The notes beneath the pieces are model-generated. The model had not been told where the DNA came from. It did not search any database and worked only from the letters and a program-made list of their open reading frames with translations. From Saprospiraceae bacterium (GTDB lineage Bacteria > Bacteroidota > Bacteroidia > Chitinophagales > Saprospiraceae), in contig JAJCYH010000029.1 in the NCBI GenBank assembly GCA_029262995.1, positions 54,716 to 118,715 on the forward strand: a stretch of DNA of 64,000 nt, in the 5' to 3' direction. Both the position numbers and the translations under genes were made by a program. Positions 44,729 to 54,800 of this stretch are shown in pieces. Position 1 is the stretch's first letter. The number at the start of each line of letters is the position of its first letter.

Positions 44729-46249
44729 TTAGGATAATTTACCCAATTTTGGGATTGTATGTGTCCCGTAAGCAACACTAATATTCTTTGTTTCCATATA
44801 GAAATCAAAACTATATTCGCCTCCATCACGTCCTATTCCACTATATTTTACACCTCCGAATGGCGTAGGCAGATGTCTAACATTTTCAGAATTGATCCAC
44901 ACCATTCCTGCATCTACATCTCTTGCCAAACGTTGAGCACGACCAACATTGTTGGTCCAGATATAGGCGGTTAGTCCATAATTTACTGAATTGGCAATTT
45001 CAAGAGCCTCCTCTTCTGTTTTAAATTTAATTACAGAAAGGAAAGGTCCAAATATTTCTTCTTGCCCTACTCTCATATTTTTATCAACACCATCGACAAG
45101 AATCGGATTGACATAACATCCATTTGAAAGTTTGCCTTTCGGTATGCTTCCTCCAACAAGTATCTTAGCTCCGTCTTCCTTTGCAATATCTACATAGGAC
45201 ATAACCTTATCCTGATGTGTTTTATGAATCAAAGGTCCTATCTCAGTGTTTGAATCCAATGGATGACCAATCTTAAGAGCTTTAACCCTTTCTTCTAATC
45301 GCTTCATGAATTTATTATATACCTTTTGGTGTAATAATAGTCTAGAAGAACTTGTACATCTTTCACCGTTCAAACTGTATATCATAAATACAACAGCATC
45401 CAATGCCCTATCAAGGTCTGCATCATCAAAAACGATAACGGGGTTTTTACCTCCTAACTCAAAATGTACTCTTTTTAATGTAGCTGCGCCTTGTCTCATA
45501 ATGTGCATCCCTGTTGTGGTTTCACCAACAAAAGCTACTGCCTTGATTTCTTCATGTTCTGTCAGAGATTTACCAGCAGATTCTCCTAATCCATGAACGG
45601 TATTCCACACTCCTTTTGGCAATCCAGCCTCATAAGCAATTTTAACGAGAAGTTGTGCCGTGACAGGACTGAATTCGGCAGGCTTATGAACCACGGTGCA
45701 ACCTGCTGCAAGAGCTGGAGCAATCTTCCATGTGCTTAACATAAAAGGTGTATTCCAAGGCGTTATAACACCCACTGGGCCTATAGCTTGCTTCATCGTA
45801 TAATTCACATGATGCGTGTCTGGTGTAGACAATCCGTTAGCGGCATCGATTGCCTTCTCCGCGAAATATCTAAAATTGGCTGCTCCTCTTACTGCTGCCT
45901 TTTTGGTAAACCTCAAAGCTTGACCAGTATCAAATGATTCCAGTAAAGCGATTTCTTCAGAATATTTTAAAATATTATCAGCAATACTATTCAATATTGC
46001 CTTTCGTTCCTTATGATCAATATTCCTCCATGCCTTAAAAGCTTCCGCAGAAGACATAGCCGCTTTGTCAATATCTCTGTGATCTGAAGATGATACCTTC
46101 GCTATAAAAGAACCATCTACTGGCGAATGGTTTTCAAATGTAGCCCTAGAAACAGCCTGAACTTCTCTCCCATTAATAAAGTTCTTAATTCCACTTTTAG
46201 TAATGGGCTTGATATATTTATTCAGTTTGCGAATATTCTTATCCAACAT
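44729..46249 (-). CDS. hpaE: 5-carboxymethyl-2-hydroxymuconate semialdehyde dehydrogenase
   Basis: 506 residues of aldehyde dehydrogenase fold: VITPWNTPFMLSTWKIAPALAAG, FVGETTTGMHIMRQG, FELGGKNPVIVFDDADL (Glu), NGERCTSSSRLLL (nucleophile Cys) and TPFGGVKYSGIGRDGGEYSFDFYMETKN. The last block and its place between hpaG and hpaD identify it as HpaE, which oxidises the ring-cleavage aldehyde to 5-carboxymethyl-2-hydroxymuconate with NAD+. 36 bases before hpaD, 18 after hpaG. Confidence 0.92.
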   Translation of the reverse strand: MLDKNIRKLNKYIKPITKSGIKNFINGREVQAVSRATFENHSPVDGSFIAKVSSSDHRDIDKAAMSSAEAFKAWRNIDHKERKAILNSIADNILKYSEEIALLESFDTGQALRFTKKAAVRGAANFRYFAEKAIDAANGLSTPDTHHVNYTMKQAIGPVGVITPWNTPFMLSTWKIAPALAAGCTVVHKPAEFSPVTAQLLVKIAYEAGLPKGVWNTVHGLGESAGKSLTEHEEIKAVAFVGETTTGMHIMRQGAATLKRVHFELGGKNPVIVFDDADLDRALDAVVFMIYSLNGERCTSSSRLLLHQKVYNKFMKRLEERVKALKIGHPLDSNTEIGPLIHKTHQDKVMSYVDIAKEDGAKILVGGSIPKGKLSNGCYVNPILVDGVDKNMRVGQEEIFGPFLSVIKFKTEEEALEIANSVNYGLTAYIWTNNVGRAQRLARDVDAGMVWINSENVRHLPTPFGGVKYSGIGRDGGEYSFDFYMETKNISVAYGTHTIPKLGKLS

Positions 46250-46267
46250 AATTTCGATTTTAGTAAT

Positions 46268-47011
46268 CTATTCTTTGATCAATGTATTTTCTAGGCTTCC
46301 GATTCCTGAAGCTTCAACGACAACTTTATCTCCAGGATAAATATGTGAAAGCCCTTCAGGTGTTCCTGTCCATAGCATGTCACCTGGCATAAGCGTCATG
46401 AATTCAGTAAGGTATTCGATGAGTTCAGCTAGGCTGTGCCTTAATCCAGACGTATTTCCTTCCTGTCTAAGTTCTCCATTTACATAGGTCTTCAATTCAA
46501 CATTAGTCGGATCTAAGTCTTCTGCATCTACAAGCCATGGGCCTACAGGCCCCCAAGTATCCCATCCTTTTGCTTTCACTGGAGGTCTGAAGTAATCAGT
46601 CACAAAATCTCTAACTGTTATTTCATTACCAACAGTATATCCTCTTAGATAATCCAAAGCGTCTTTGGCCTTTACTTTTCGGCAAGATCTACCAATGACT
46701 GCAACTAGTTCGCATTCATAATGCATGTAATCCAGACCAGGAGGTACAATAACATTGGCTTTATGGCCTACCATTGTATTCGAAAATTTTTGAAATAATA
46801 AAGGATATTCAGGAATATCCAATTTTAATTCTTTGGCATGTTTAGCAAATCCTAATGCTACGCCTATTGCTCTGCCGACCCCATTGGGATCAACGGGTGG
46901 CAACCACATTATATCATCAGGGTTATAGGCTACAGAACCTTTAAATATTGTACCATCTTCATAAACACCTTCATGAATGGCTCCATTATATGCAAATCTT
47001 ACGTGCTTCAT
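46268..47011 (-). CDS. hpaG: HpaG-type FAH-family decarboxylase/isomerase (single domain)
   Basis: 247 residues of fumarylacetoacetate-hydrolase fold: VGRAIGVALGFAKH, HYECELVAVIGRSCRKV (metal Glu residues), YTVGNEITVRDFV, GPWLVDAEDLDP and MLWTGTPEGLSHIYPGDKVVVE. In E. coli HpaG is a two-domain protein that decarboxylates 5-oxopent-3-ene-1,2,5-tricarboxylate and isomerises the product. Here there is only one domain, so it may do both steps as a homodimer or one step may be done elsewhere. First gene of the minus-strand hpa transcript. Confidence 0.87.
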   Translation of the reverse strand: MKHVRFAYNGAIHEGVYEDGTIFKGSVAYNPDDIMWLPPVDPNGVGRAIGVALGFAKHAKELKLDIPEYPLLFQKFSNTMVGHKANVIVPPGLDYMHYECELVAVIGRSCRKVKAKDALDYLRGYTVGNEITVRDFVTDYFRPPVKAKGWDTWGPVGPWLVDAEDLDPTNVELKTYVNGELRQEGNTSGLRHSLAELIEYLTEFMTLMPGDMLWTGTPEGLSHIYPGDKVVVEASGIGSLENTLIKE

Positions 47012-47046
47012 ATTTTTTCTTTTTTTCAGTATCGCCCAAAATTAAG

Positions 47047-47065
47047 GGCATTTAAATAAAATGCC
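47047..47065. promoter_or_regulatory. Inverted repeat in the hpaG leader
   Basis: GGCATTT/AAATGCC, seven perfect pairs around a five-base loop, 36 bases before the hpaG start; either an operator or an mRNA hairpin. Confidence 0.4.
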
Positions 47066-47128
47066 TTGTATAAAAATGTAAATAAACATGTACAAAAATA
47101 CAAAAGCAATATCTTCAAACCTGAATTG

Positions 47129-47147
47129 ATTAGATTTGTTATCTAAT
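47129..47147. promoter_or_regulatory. Palindrome over the -7 box of hpaH
   Basis: ATTAGA (47129-47134) and TCTAAT (47142-47147) flank a seven-base spacer; the plus-strand -7 candidate TAGATTTG (47131-47138) lies inside it, 22 bases before the hpaH ATG. No clear -33 element. A regulator bound here would block hpaHI. Confidence 0.5.
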
Positions 47148-47160
47148 AAAATTTCAATTC

Positions 47161-47964
47161 ATGTTAACTAGAGAACAGCTCAAGGCAGAGGCCCTTAGAC
47201 TTCATTCTGCAGAAAAAAACAGAAAACAAGTTGAAGCAACTACAGTGCATTATCCAACTATGACATTGGATGATGCTTATAATGTTCAGTCGGCATGGAT
47301 GGATATCAAAAAAGCTGAAGGTAGAAAAGTGGCGGGATATAAAATCGGATTGACTTCTAGGGCAATGCAAAAGTCAATGAATATTGATGAGCCTGATTAT
47401 GGAACTCTGTTGGACGATATGGTATTTGAAGAAGGCACGGAACTGGATAGTTCGGCATTTCTGGATCCAAGAATCGAAGTAGAATTGGCATTTTATTTAA
47501 ACAAGCCTCTTTTTGGTGAAAACCTAAGCATTATAGATGTACTTAATGCAACAGATTATGTTGTTCCTGCATTGGAGTTAATTGCTGCTCGTACATTTAG
47601 AGTAGATCCAACGACTGGATATACAAGAACCGTCAAAGACACGATCTCAGATAATGCCGCTAATGCAGGGATTATAACCGGTGGATTGCCTGTTCGTCCA
47701 GATGATATTGACTTAAGATATGTTCCTGCTCTTCTATTTAGAAATGGTGTCATTGAGGAGAGTGGTGTTTCTGCTGCGGTTCTTAATCATCCCGCAAAAG
47801 GTATTGCATGGCTAGCGAAAAAGTATTTCCCTCATGGCATCAAATTAGAACCAGGACAGGTAATTCTAGCTGGATCATTTACACGACCTGTTCCCGTAAG
47901 ATCAGGAGATACTTTTAGCGTGGATTTTGGACCACTTGGCAATATATCTTGTTATTTTAAATAA
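47161..47964 (+). CDS. hpaH: 2-oxohept-4-ene-1,7-dioate hydratase
   Basis: 267 residues, FAH-like hydratase family: VAGYKIGLTSRAMQKSMNIDEPDYG, DPRIEVELAFYLNKPL (metal Glu residues), ITGGLPVRPDDIDLR, VLNHPAKGIAWLAKKY and GQVILAGSFTRPVPVRSGD. The family includes MhpD and HpaH; the neighbours hpaI and hpaG make HpaH the best call. It adds water to the dienol to give 4-hydroxy-2-oxoheptanedioate. Divergent from hpaG, 16 bases before hpaI. Confidence 0.92.
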   Translation: MLTREQLKAEALRLHSAEKNRKQVEATTVHYPTMTLDDAYNVQSAWMDIKKAEGRKVAGYKIGLTSRAMQKSMNIDEPDYGTLLDDMVFEEGTELDSSAFLDPRIEVELAFYLNKPLFGENLSIIDVLNATDYVVPALELIAARTFRVDPTTGYTRTVKDTISDNAANAGIITGGLPVRPDDIDLRYVPALLFRNGVIEESGVSAAVLNHPAKGIAWLAKKYFPHGIKLEPGQVILAGSFTRPVPVRSGDTFSVDFGPLGNISCYFK

Positions 47965-47980
47965 GCTAAAGAAATCAATC

Positions 47981-48781
47981 ATGTCAATTACAAATAGATT
48001 TAAGAACCAAATCAAGAAAGGTCATTTCCAATTTGGTATCTGGAATGGTCTTCCCCATTCATATGCAGCAGAAATATGTGCAGGAGCAGGATTCGATTTT
48101 GTAGTAATAGACGCTGAACATGCACCATTTGATGTTCCACAAATTGTAATTCAATTGCAGGCGATGTCAAGATACCCCGATTGTTCGCCAATCGTAAGGA
48201 TCCCAAATGATGATCCTGTAATTATGAAAAGATTAATGGATGCTGGTGTGCAAACATTCATTATACCCATGATTGAGTCTGCAGAGCAAGCACATAACAT
48301 GGTGGAAGCTATTAATTACCCTCCAAAGGGATATAGAGGTGTTGGCACTGCTCTGGCTAGAGCCGCACAATGGAATCGGGTAGATAATTATTTTAAATTG
48401 GCAAATGACGAAATGTGCTTAATCACCCAAATAGAATCCATTAAAGGCGTTGAGGCATTGGAATATATTCTAAAAATCGATGGTGTTGATATTGTTTTTA
48501 TTGGACCTGCAGATCTTGCAGGAAGTATGGGTTATCTAGGACAACCAGGACATCCGGATGTTGTTGAAAAGGTAATTTATTGTCTAAGTGAAATTATAAA
48601 GTCTGGCAAAACAGCTGGCATATTAACATCAGATGATTCGTTAATTGAGCAATATAAAAATATAGGCGTAAAGATGATAGGCGTTGGGTTGGACACTATC
48701 CTTTTGGCAAAAGCCACCAAAACTCTAGCTGAGAACTTTAAACCTGAATTGAAAGAACAACAAAGTGATACCAATTATTAA
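47981..48781 (+). CDS. hpaI: 4-hydroxy-2-oxoheptanedioate aldolase
   Basis: 266 residues from the ATG at 47981; an earlier frame start at 47927 would overlap hpaH and adds no family sequence. Class II HpcH/HpaI aldolase fold: FGIWNGLPHSYAAEICAGAGFDF, VIDAEHAPFD (His base), MIESAEQAHNMVEAI, LITQIESIKGVEAL (metal Glu) and VFIGPADLAGSMGY (metal Asp). It splits 4-hydroxy-2-oxoheptanedioate to pyruvate and succinate semialdehyde. Last gene of hpaHI; it ends one base from the convergent M56 gene. Confidence 0.93.
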   Translation: MSITNRFKNQIKKGHFQFGIWNGLPHSYAAEICAGAGFDFVVIDAEHAPFDVPQIVIQLQAMSRYPDCSPIVRIPNDDPVIMKRLMDAGVQTFIIPMIESAEQAHNMVEAINYPPKGYRGVGTALARAAQWNRVDNYFKLANDEMCLITQIESIKGVEALEYILKIDGVDIVFIGPADLAGSMGYLGQPGHPDVVEKVIYCLSEIIKSGKTAGILTSDDSLIEQYKNIGVKMIGVGLDTILLAKATKTLAENFKPELKEQQSDTNY

Positions 48782-50347
48782 CTAATATAAAGTCAAAACT
48801 ATTCCATTCAATACTTTTTCTCCATTGACTTTTATATCCTCAATAAATACTTTCGTTGTGTCTATAATGTAATCATTAGGAATGAAATCCGAAGGAATAC
48901 TATTCCTCGAATTGGAAACAGTTATAACCCTCGGATCCTTCCCCTTTGGAATAAGGATTATTCTAAAACTAAAAGTTTCAACGTCCATACATTCTTTATG
49001 ATAAGTTTTATCCATTTTTAAAGGCGAAAATATAAATTCCTTAAACTCTTCATGCGATAATAGATGCGAATCACTGAATGCATAATCACCCCAAAAGAAA
49101 GTGTAGCACTTATTAATTTTGTGTATAACACTACGGACAAAAACACCTGAATCGTAATCTAATAAGGATATTGTATCAATTCGATAATCTTTCTTCTTTA
49201 CATCATCAAGAATCAGGTCATTCAAATAGTTCAATCTGTTTGCCCCCCTATTTTTATAGTATTCCTCTAAAGGGATTTCGAATTTATTAATTTTAACGGT
49301 TTCTTCATATGTACTTGAATCGAAAATTATTAACGTATCAATCACTTCAACATACTCCGCTTCATTTTTGACTATTACTAATCGTTCCTTTTTCGTTTCA
49401 TTGTCATAAACAGCTACTGTATCTATTATAGATTTCTTTATAATTTTTAAATCAGGTAATGTATCTGAAGTTATATCTCGTTTATCATTAACTGGTACAT
49501 AATATTCTTCAAATGAGTACAATGAAGTCAATACAGTCACCATAGGAACAATTAATAAATAAGTCCAAAGTCTTCTACTTTCATTATTGTTAAACAACAT
49601 CATTAGTCTCTTTTTTATATACATTGAAAAATTATTTTTTAAATCAAATCTGGATGAATTTTTACTTTCATATATCATCATTCGAGAATAAGAATCAACA
49701 CCACTAATCTTGGATGCATAGGAATCACAAATAAATTCATGATTCAATTTTATCGAGCTCTGAACAAAGTAAATTACTGGATTAAACCAAAGAATAGACT
49801 TGACAAATTCAGAAAGTATTATGTCAAAAGTATGCCCTTGTTGGACATGAATTTTTTCATGCGTAAATATTTCTTTATTTAAGTCGACTTCACTGTTACA
49901 GAAAATATATTTATAAAAGCTGAAGACGCCTTCAATATTATTGTTAACAACAATTTTAATATTCTCTTTTTGGCGCTTCGAACTCTTAATTATCAATCGG
50001 AGAATTGAAATTACATTTAATAATAGCTTAGCAATAAAAATCAGAGATATAAAAGCATAAATTAAAAAAGCTGTCTCCATAAAGTTATATCCAGTAGCCT
50101 GAGCAATCGATTCCTGAGAAATTGTTGAAATTACTACTTGAGGTGACTCCGCAACCATCTGTATGTAGATGGGATAGAAGTCAATGGAAAGCATTGGTAT
50201 CATCAAACTTGCGAGCATGACCAAAAGCAAATAATACCTATTAATTTCAAAATTCTTAAGATTTTTATACAGTATTATGTACAAGCCAAAGAGCAGAAAC
50301 ATTATGACAGATGCTTCCAATAGGTAGGCAAACAAATTATTTTCCAT
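48782..50347 (-). CDS. BlaR1/MecR1-type M56 sensor peptidase with a non-penicillin-binding C-terminal domain
   Basis: 521 residues. N-terminal membrane helices at about 7-27, 35-55, 90-115 and 265-285. The zinc site HEKIH lies in FTHEKIHVQQGHTFDII (about residue 163) with the third ligand region NHEFICDSYAS. M56 proteins sense a signal with their outer domain and cleave a BlaI-type repressor. The C-terminal 220 residues are not a penicillin-binding domain; they match the separate protein at 50799. The start overlaps the end of the BlaI-type gene by 11 bases. Confidence 0.88.
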   Translation of the reverse strand: MENNLFAYLLEASVIMFLLFGLYIILYKNLKNFEINRYYLLLVMLASLMIPMLSIDFYPIYIQMVAESPQVVISTISQESIAQATGYNFMETAFLIYAFISLIFIAKLLLNVISILRLIIKSSKRQKENIKIVVNNNIEGVFSFYKYIFCNSEVDLNKEIFTHEKIHVQQGHTFDIILSEFVKSILWFNPVIYFVQSSIKLNHEFICDSYASKISGVDSYSRMMIYESKNSSRFDLKNNFSMYIKKRLMMLFNNNESRRLWTYLLIVPMVTVLTSLYSFEEYYVPVNDKRDITSDTLPDLKIIKKSIIDTVAVYDNETKKERLVIVKNEAEYVEVIDTLIIFDSSTYEETVKINKFEIPLEEYYKNRGANRLNYLNDLILDDVKKKDYRIDTISLLDYDSGVFVRSVIHKINKCYTFFWGDYAFSDSHLLSHEEFKEFIFSPLKMDKTYHKECMDVETFSFRIILIPKGKDPRVITVSNSRNSIPSDFIPNDYIIDTTKVFIEDIKVNGEKVLNGIVLTLY

Positions 50348-50699
50348 CTTTCTTTTTTAATTTGTTTAACAAAACCTCTAACTCCTCCACATCAACATTT
50401 TCTTCTTCCATAAAAAAAGAAAACAACTTTTCCTTTGATCCATTTAGGTATTGATCGAAAAAGTTATTAAACAAATATTTAGAATACTCTCGTTTGGAAA
50501 TCAAAGGGAAATATCTATGGAATTTGCCAAATTTTTCATAGGATAAAAAACCTAACTTCTCCAATTTTCTGATCGTAGACAAAAGGGTATTATATGGCGC
50601 AGGGTTATTTATTTTATCGAAAATTACTTTGGGAAAAGCAAGTTTTAATTCCCAAACCGCCTGCATCAATTGCTCTTCGAGAGTATTTAGTTTTTGCAT
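50337..50699 (-). CDS. BlaI/MecI-family transcriptional repressor
   Basis: 120 residues from the ATG at 50699 (the frame opens seven codons earlier). Winged helix at about 5-75 (LNTLEEQLMQAVWELKLAFPKVIFDKI, TLLSTIRKLEKLGFLSYEKFGKFHRYFPLI) and a C-terminal dimerisation helix rich in Glu/Asp/Lys. Such repressors bind dyads in their own promoter until cut by the partner M56 peptidase. Two dyads lie just upstream (50722-50758). Confidence 0.93.
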   Translation of the reverse strand: MQKLNTLEEQLMQAVWELKLAFPKVIFDKINNPAPYNTLLSTIRKLEKLGFLSYEKFGKFHRYFPLISKREYSKYLFNNFFDQYLNGSKEKLFSFFMEEENVDVEELEVLLNKLKKKDGK

Positions 50700-50721
50700 G
50701 AGAAAGATATTAATAATCAAG

Positions 50722-50758
50722 TATAACGAAATATTAGTTATAAAACGAAACTTTCGTT
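50722..50758. promoter_or_regulatory. Two dyads, likely operators for the BlaI-type repressor
   Basis: TATAAC/GTTATA arms bound a 21-base dyad at 50722-50742, and AACGAAACTTTCGTT (seven-base arms around a central C) lies at 50744-50758. They sit between the BlaI-type gene and the upstream same-strand gene at 50799. Confidence 0.6.
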
Positions 50759-50798
50759 ACAATATTGCTTTCCCAAAAAAAAATTATAAAATTTGCTT

Positions 50799-51578
50799 TC
50801 AATCCAAGCGTAAGACTATCGCATCTAACACTCTTTCTCCGTTGACTTTAATGTCTTCAATCAATATTCTGCCTCCACTCATCAGCGGATAATCAATTGA
50901 TTTGAGTATTGGCAATCTCTTCCTCTTAGATGAGATCTTAAACACATCAGGCAATTGCCCTACTGGAAGAAATACCATCCTAAAAGAAAAATCTTGTACA
51001 TCTTCACATTTTTCACTATCCAAGACATGCATTTTAAAGTTAAGCTCAGAATCAACCAACTCCCTGAAAGTTGACATGCTCATTGTACCTAAGCCATCAA
51101 AATAATAATAACCCCACTTGAAAATATAACAAGGACTAACCGTTTTCATAACTTTAATCGTTTCACTGAATCGATTATAATTAAAGGACTTGAGTGTATC
51201 AATTTTCCTTGACTCATCTTTTGAAATTTCAAACGCTAATTCCTTTAGGTAATTTTCAGCCACTTTGCATCTTTCAGCACCATACAACTCATAATATTCT
51301 TGGATTGATATTTCCTTTTTATCAATAATTTTAGCCCTTTCTTTAGTCTTCGGGTTCCAGCCATTCAATGTATCCACGACCCTGATAAAGTCTCCCACAC
51401 CTTTAACTACGGTAATCCGCTCTTCACCTGTATCGTAATCAAAGATCGATACGGTATCTATCCTTTCACGCTCAATAATCTTCAAGCCTGGAAAAGTATC
51501 CATCTGAACCAATGAATGAGAGTGCATGTTAACAGAAAATGAAACAAAAAGTAGGAGTTGAATTGATCGAATCTTCAT
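50799..51578 (-). CDS. Secreted stand-alone paralogue of the M56 sensor domain
   Basis: 259 residues with a signal peptide (about residues 1-21). From residue 28 on it aligns without a break with the C-terminal part of the M56 protein: DTFPGLKIIERERIDTVSIF against DTLPDLKIIKKSIIDTVAVY near the start, and LIEDIKVNGERVLDAIVLRL against FIEDIKVNGEKVLNGIVLTL at the end. It has no protease or membrane domain. It lies upstream of the BlaI-type gene on the same strand, so it may be regulated by, or compete with, the sensor. Function unknown; homology is directly visible. Confidence 0.75.
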   Translation of the reverse strand: MKIRSIQLLLFVSFSVNMHSHSLVQMDTFPGLKIIERERIDTVSIFDYDTGEERITVVKGVGDFIRVVDTLNGWNPKTKERAKIIDKKEISIQEYYELYGAERCKVAENYLKELAFEISKDESRKIDTLKSFNYNRFSETIKVMKTVSPCYIFKWGYYYFDGLGTMSMSTFRELVDSELNFKMHVLDSEKCEDVQDFSFRMVFLPVGQLPDVFKISSKRKRLPILKSIDYPLMSGGRILIEDIKVNGERVLDAIVLRLD

Positions 51579-51809
51579 TGTATTGTTGTTTGCATTTTAG
51601 AATAGCCTATCTTTTTTGACGAAAGCCAATACTACTATAACTGATAGTTAGATGATTATTTTAATGATTTTGGCGTAAAACCCTATTTACCAAATGCTTG
51701 ATTATAATAGTTTTAATATGAGTACACTAATCATAAACAGCACAATGCTGGTTCAATATCTTGGAGACAAGGCTAATCTTAACGATATTTGCAATTCTAA
51801 GAGACAACT

Positions 51810-54800
51810 ATGATCCAAGCAGATAAATACCAACCTAAAAATAAAATCCGAATCGTTACTGCAGCTTCCCTCTTTGATGGGCATGATGCTGCAATCAACA
51901 TAATGAGGCGAATAATTCAATCTACAGGTGTAGAGGTTATCCATTTAGGGCATGACCGGAGCGTTGAAGAGGTTGTTAACACAGCTATTCAGGAAGATGT
52001 TCAGGCTATAGCCATGACTTCATATCAAGGTGGTCATAATGAATATTTCAAGTATATGTATGATTTACTTAAGGAAAAAGGCTCAGAACATATAAAGATT
52101 TTCGGTGGCGGCGGTGGGGTTATTCTTCCAGATGAAATAAAAGACTTGATGGATTATGGTATCACCAGAATATATTCTCCCGATGATGGAAGAGAAATGG
52201 GTTTGCAGGGAATGATCAATGATTTGGTTCAGCAATCGGATTTCCCACTTGGGGAAAATTTGAATGGTCAAGCCAAAAATTTAAGTCCTGACAATCATCA
52301 AGCCATCGCCAGACTTATTTCTGCCGCAGAAAACTTCCCTGAACAAGCCAGGCAAAGCCTCGAAATTGTACACAAGAAAAATGAAAATAAAAACATACCT
52401 GTTCTTGGCATTACAGGAACCGGTGGTGCTGGAAAATCATCTTTAGTAGATGAGCTGGTAAGACGATTTCTTTTGGATTTTGAAGATAAAAACCTTGCGG
52501 TAATATCTGTTGATCCTTCAAAAAGGAAAACAGGTGGTGCTCTACTTGGCGATAGAATCAGAATGAATTCTATCAACACCGATAGAGTATATATGCGATC
52601 TTTAGCAACCAGACAAAGTAATCTAGCGCTATCCAAATATGTTCATGAGGCCATCGAAATACTTAAAGCTGCAGACTTTGATTTGATTATCCTTGAAACT
52701 TCCGGCATCGGACAATCAGATACAGAAATTCTGGACCATTCAGATGTTTCTCTTTATGTTATGACTCCCGAATTTGGTGCGGCAACGCAACTCGAGAAAA
52801 TTGACATGCTTGACTTTGCAGACATCGTTGCGATAAATAAGTTTGACAAAAGGGGTGCGTTAGACGCCATTAGGGATGTAAAAAAACAGTACCAGCGCAA
52901 TCATAATCTTTGGGATACAGATCCTGAAACCTTACCTGTTTATGGAACTATAGCGTCTCAGTTCAATGATCCAGGCATGAATACGCTGTATAAAAAAATC
53001 ATCGATACAATAGATGAAAAAACTTCTTCCACTCTAAAGTCTGGTTTCAAAACAGAGCATGAGTTGTCAGAAAAGATATACATCATTCCTCCTGCTCGCG
53101 TCAGATATCTTTCTGAAATATCAGAGAACAATAGAAGCTATGACGATAAGGTTCAAAAACAATATAAAGTAGCTCAAAGTCTTTTTGGAATATACAAAAC
53201 CATAGAAAACATCACTGGTCAAGATATTCAACTGAATAAAAATGGTCTTGAACAAACCAATGTAAGTAAAGACAAATCTGAGTTTTCGAAGATGCTTTAC
53301 AAACAGTTTGATAAAGTAAAAATGGATTTGGACCCCTACCATTGGGAGATCATATTACATTGGCAGGAAAAACGGCAGAACTATAAGAATGAAATATTCA
53401 AATTCAAAGTAAGAGACAAAGAACTTAATATTGAAACACATACTGAATCTCTTTCACATTTAAAGATTCCCAAAATTGTATTGCCTAAGTATGAATCATG
53501 GGGAGACATATTACTGTGGAATCTTCAAGAAAATGTACCGGGAGAATTTCCATATACCGCTGGACTTTATCCTTTCAAGAGACAAGGGGAAGACCCTACA
53601 AGAATGTTTGCAGGTGAAGGTGGTCCTGAAAGAACCAACAAAAGATTTCATTATGTAAGTTTGGATCTTCCTGCTAAGCGATTGTCTACAGCCTTTGATT
53701 CAGTTACACTGTATGGACATGATCCAGCTCATAGGCCAGATATCTACGGAAAGATTGGGAACGCAGGTGTTTCCATTTGCTGCCTCGATGATGCCAAGAA
53801 ACTATATTCAGGATTCAATCTTGCAGATCCGATGACTTCAGTAAGCATGACCATCAATGGTCCTGCTCCAATGCTATTGGCTTATTTTATGAATGCAGCA
53901 ATAGATCAGCAATGTGAGTTGTACATCAAGAAAAATAATCTCGAAGAAGAGGTAAGTAAGAAAATAGCAGCCCTTTATAAGGATAAGGAAAGACCAAAAT
54001 ACAATGGTGATATTCCAATGGGCAATGATGGCCTTGGATTGATGTTGCTTGGAGTAACAGGAGATCAGGTTTTACCACAAGATGTATATGAGAAAATTAA
54101 AGAAGAAACTTTATATACAGTAAGAGGAACTGTTCAAGCGGATATACTTAAAGAGGACCAAGCTCAGAACACTTGCATCTTTTCTACAGAATTTGCCTTA
54201 AGGCTAATGGGTGACGTACAGGAATATTTCATAGATAAGAATGTAAGGAACTTTTATTCTGTATCCATATCTGGATATCATATTGCTGAAGCGGGTGCAA
54301 ATCCTATTTCACAGCTTGCTTTTACTTTAGCCAACGGATTTACATATGTTGAATATTACTTGAGCAGAGGAATGGATATCAATAAGTTTGGTCCAAATTT
54401 ATCTTTCTTCTTTAGCAATGGCGTTGATCCTGAATATGCAGTCATAGGAAGAGTTGCAAGAAGAATATGGTCAAAAGCATTAAAATTTAAGTATGGTGCT
54501 AACCCAAGAGCTCAAATGCTTAAATATCACATACAGACATCAGGTAGGTCTTTACATGCTCAAGAAATAGACTTTAACGATATAAGGACCACACTACAAG
54601 CCTTGTATGCCATATATGACAATTGCAACTCTTTACATACTAACGCTTATGACGAAGCTATAACAACGCCTACTGAAGATTCAGTAAGAAGAGCAATGGC
54701 CATTCAATTAATAATCAATAAGGAGCTTGGGCTGGCTAAAAATGAAAACCCATTACAGGGCGCATTCATTATTGAAGAGTTGACAGATCTTGTTGAAGAA

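Noticed and set aside
50799..51578. Fragment of a broken second M56 gene
   Set aside because: It has its own signal peptide and a full-length, stop-free sensor domain, so it looks like a functional separate gene.
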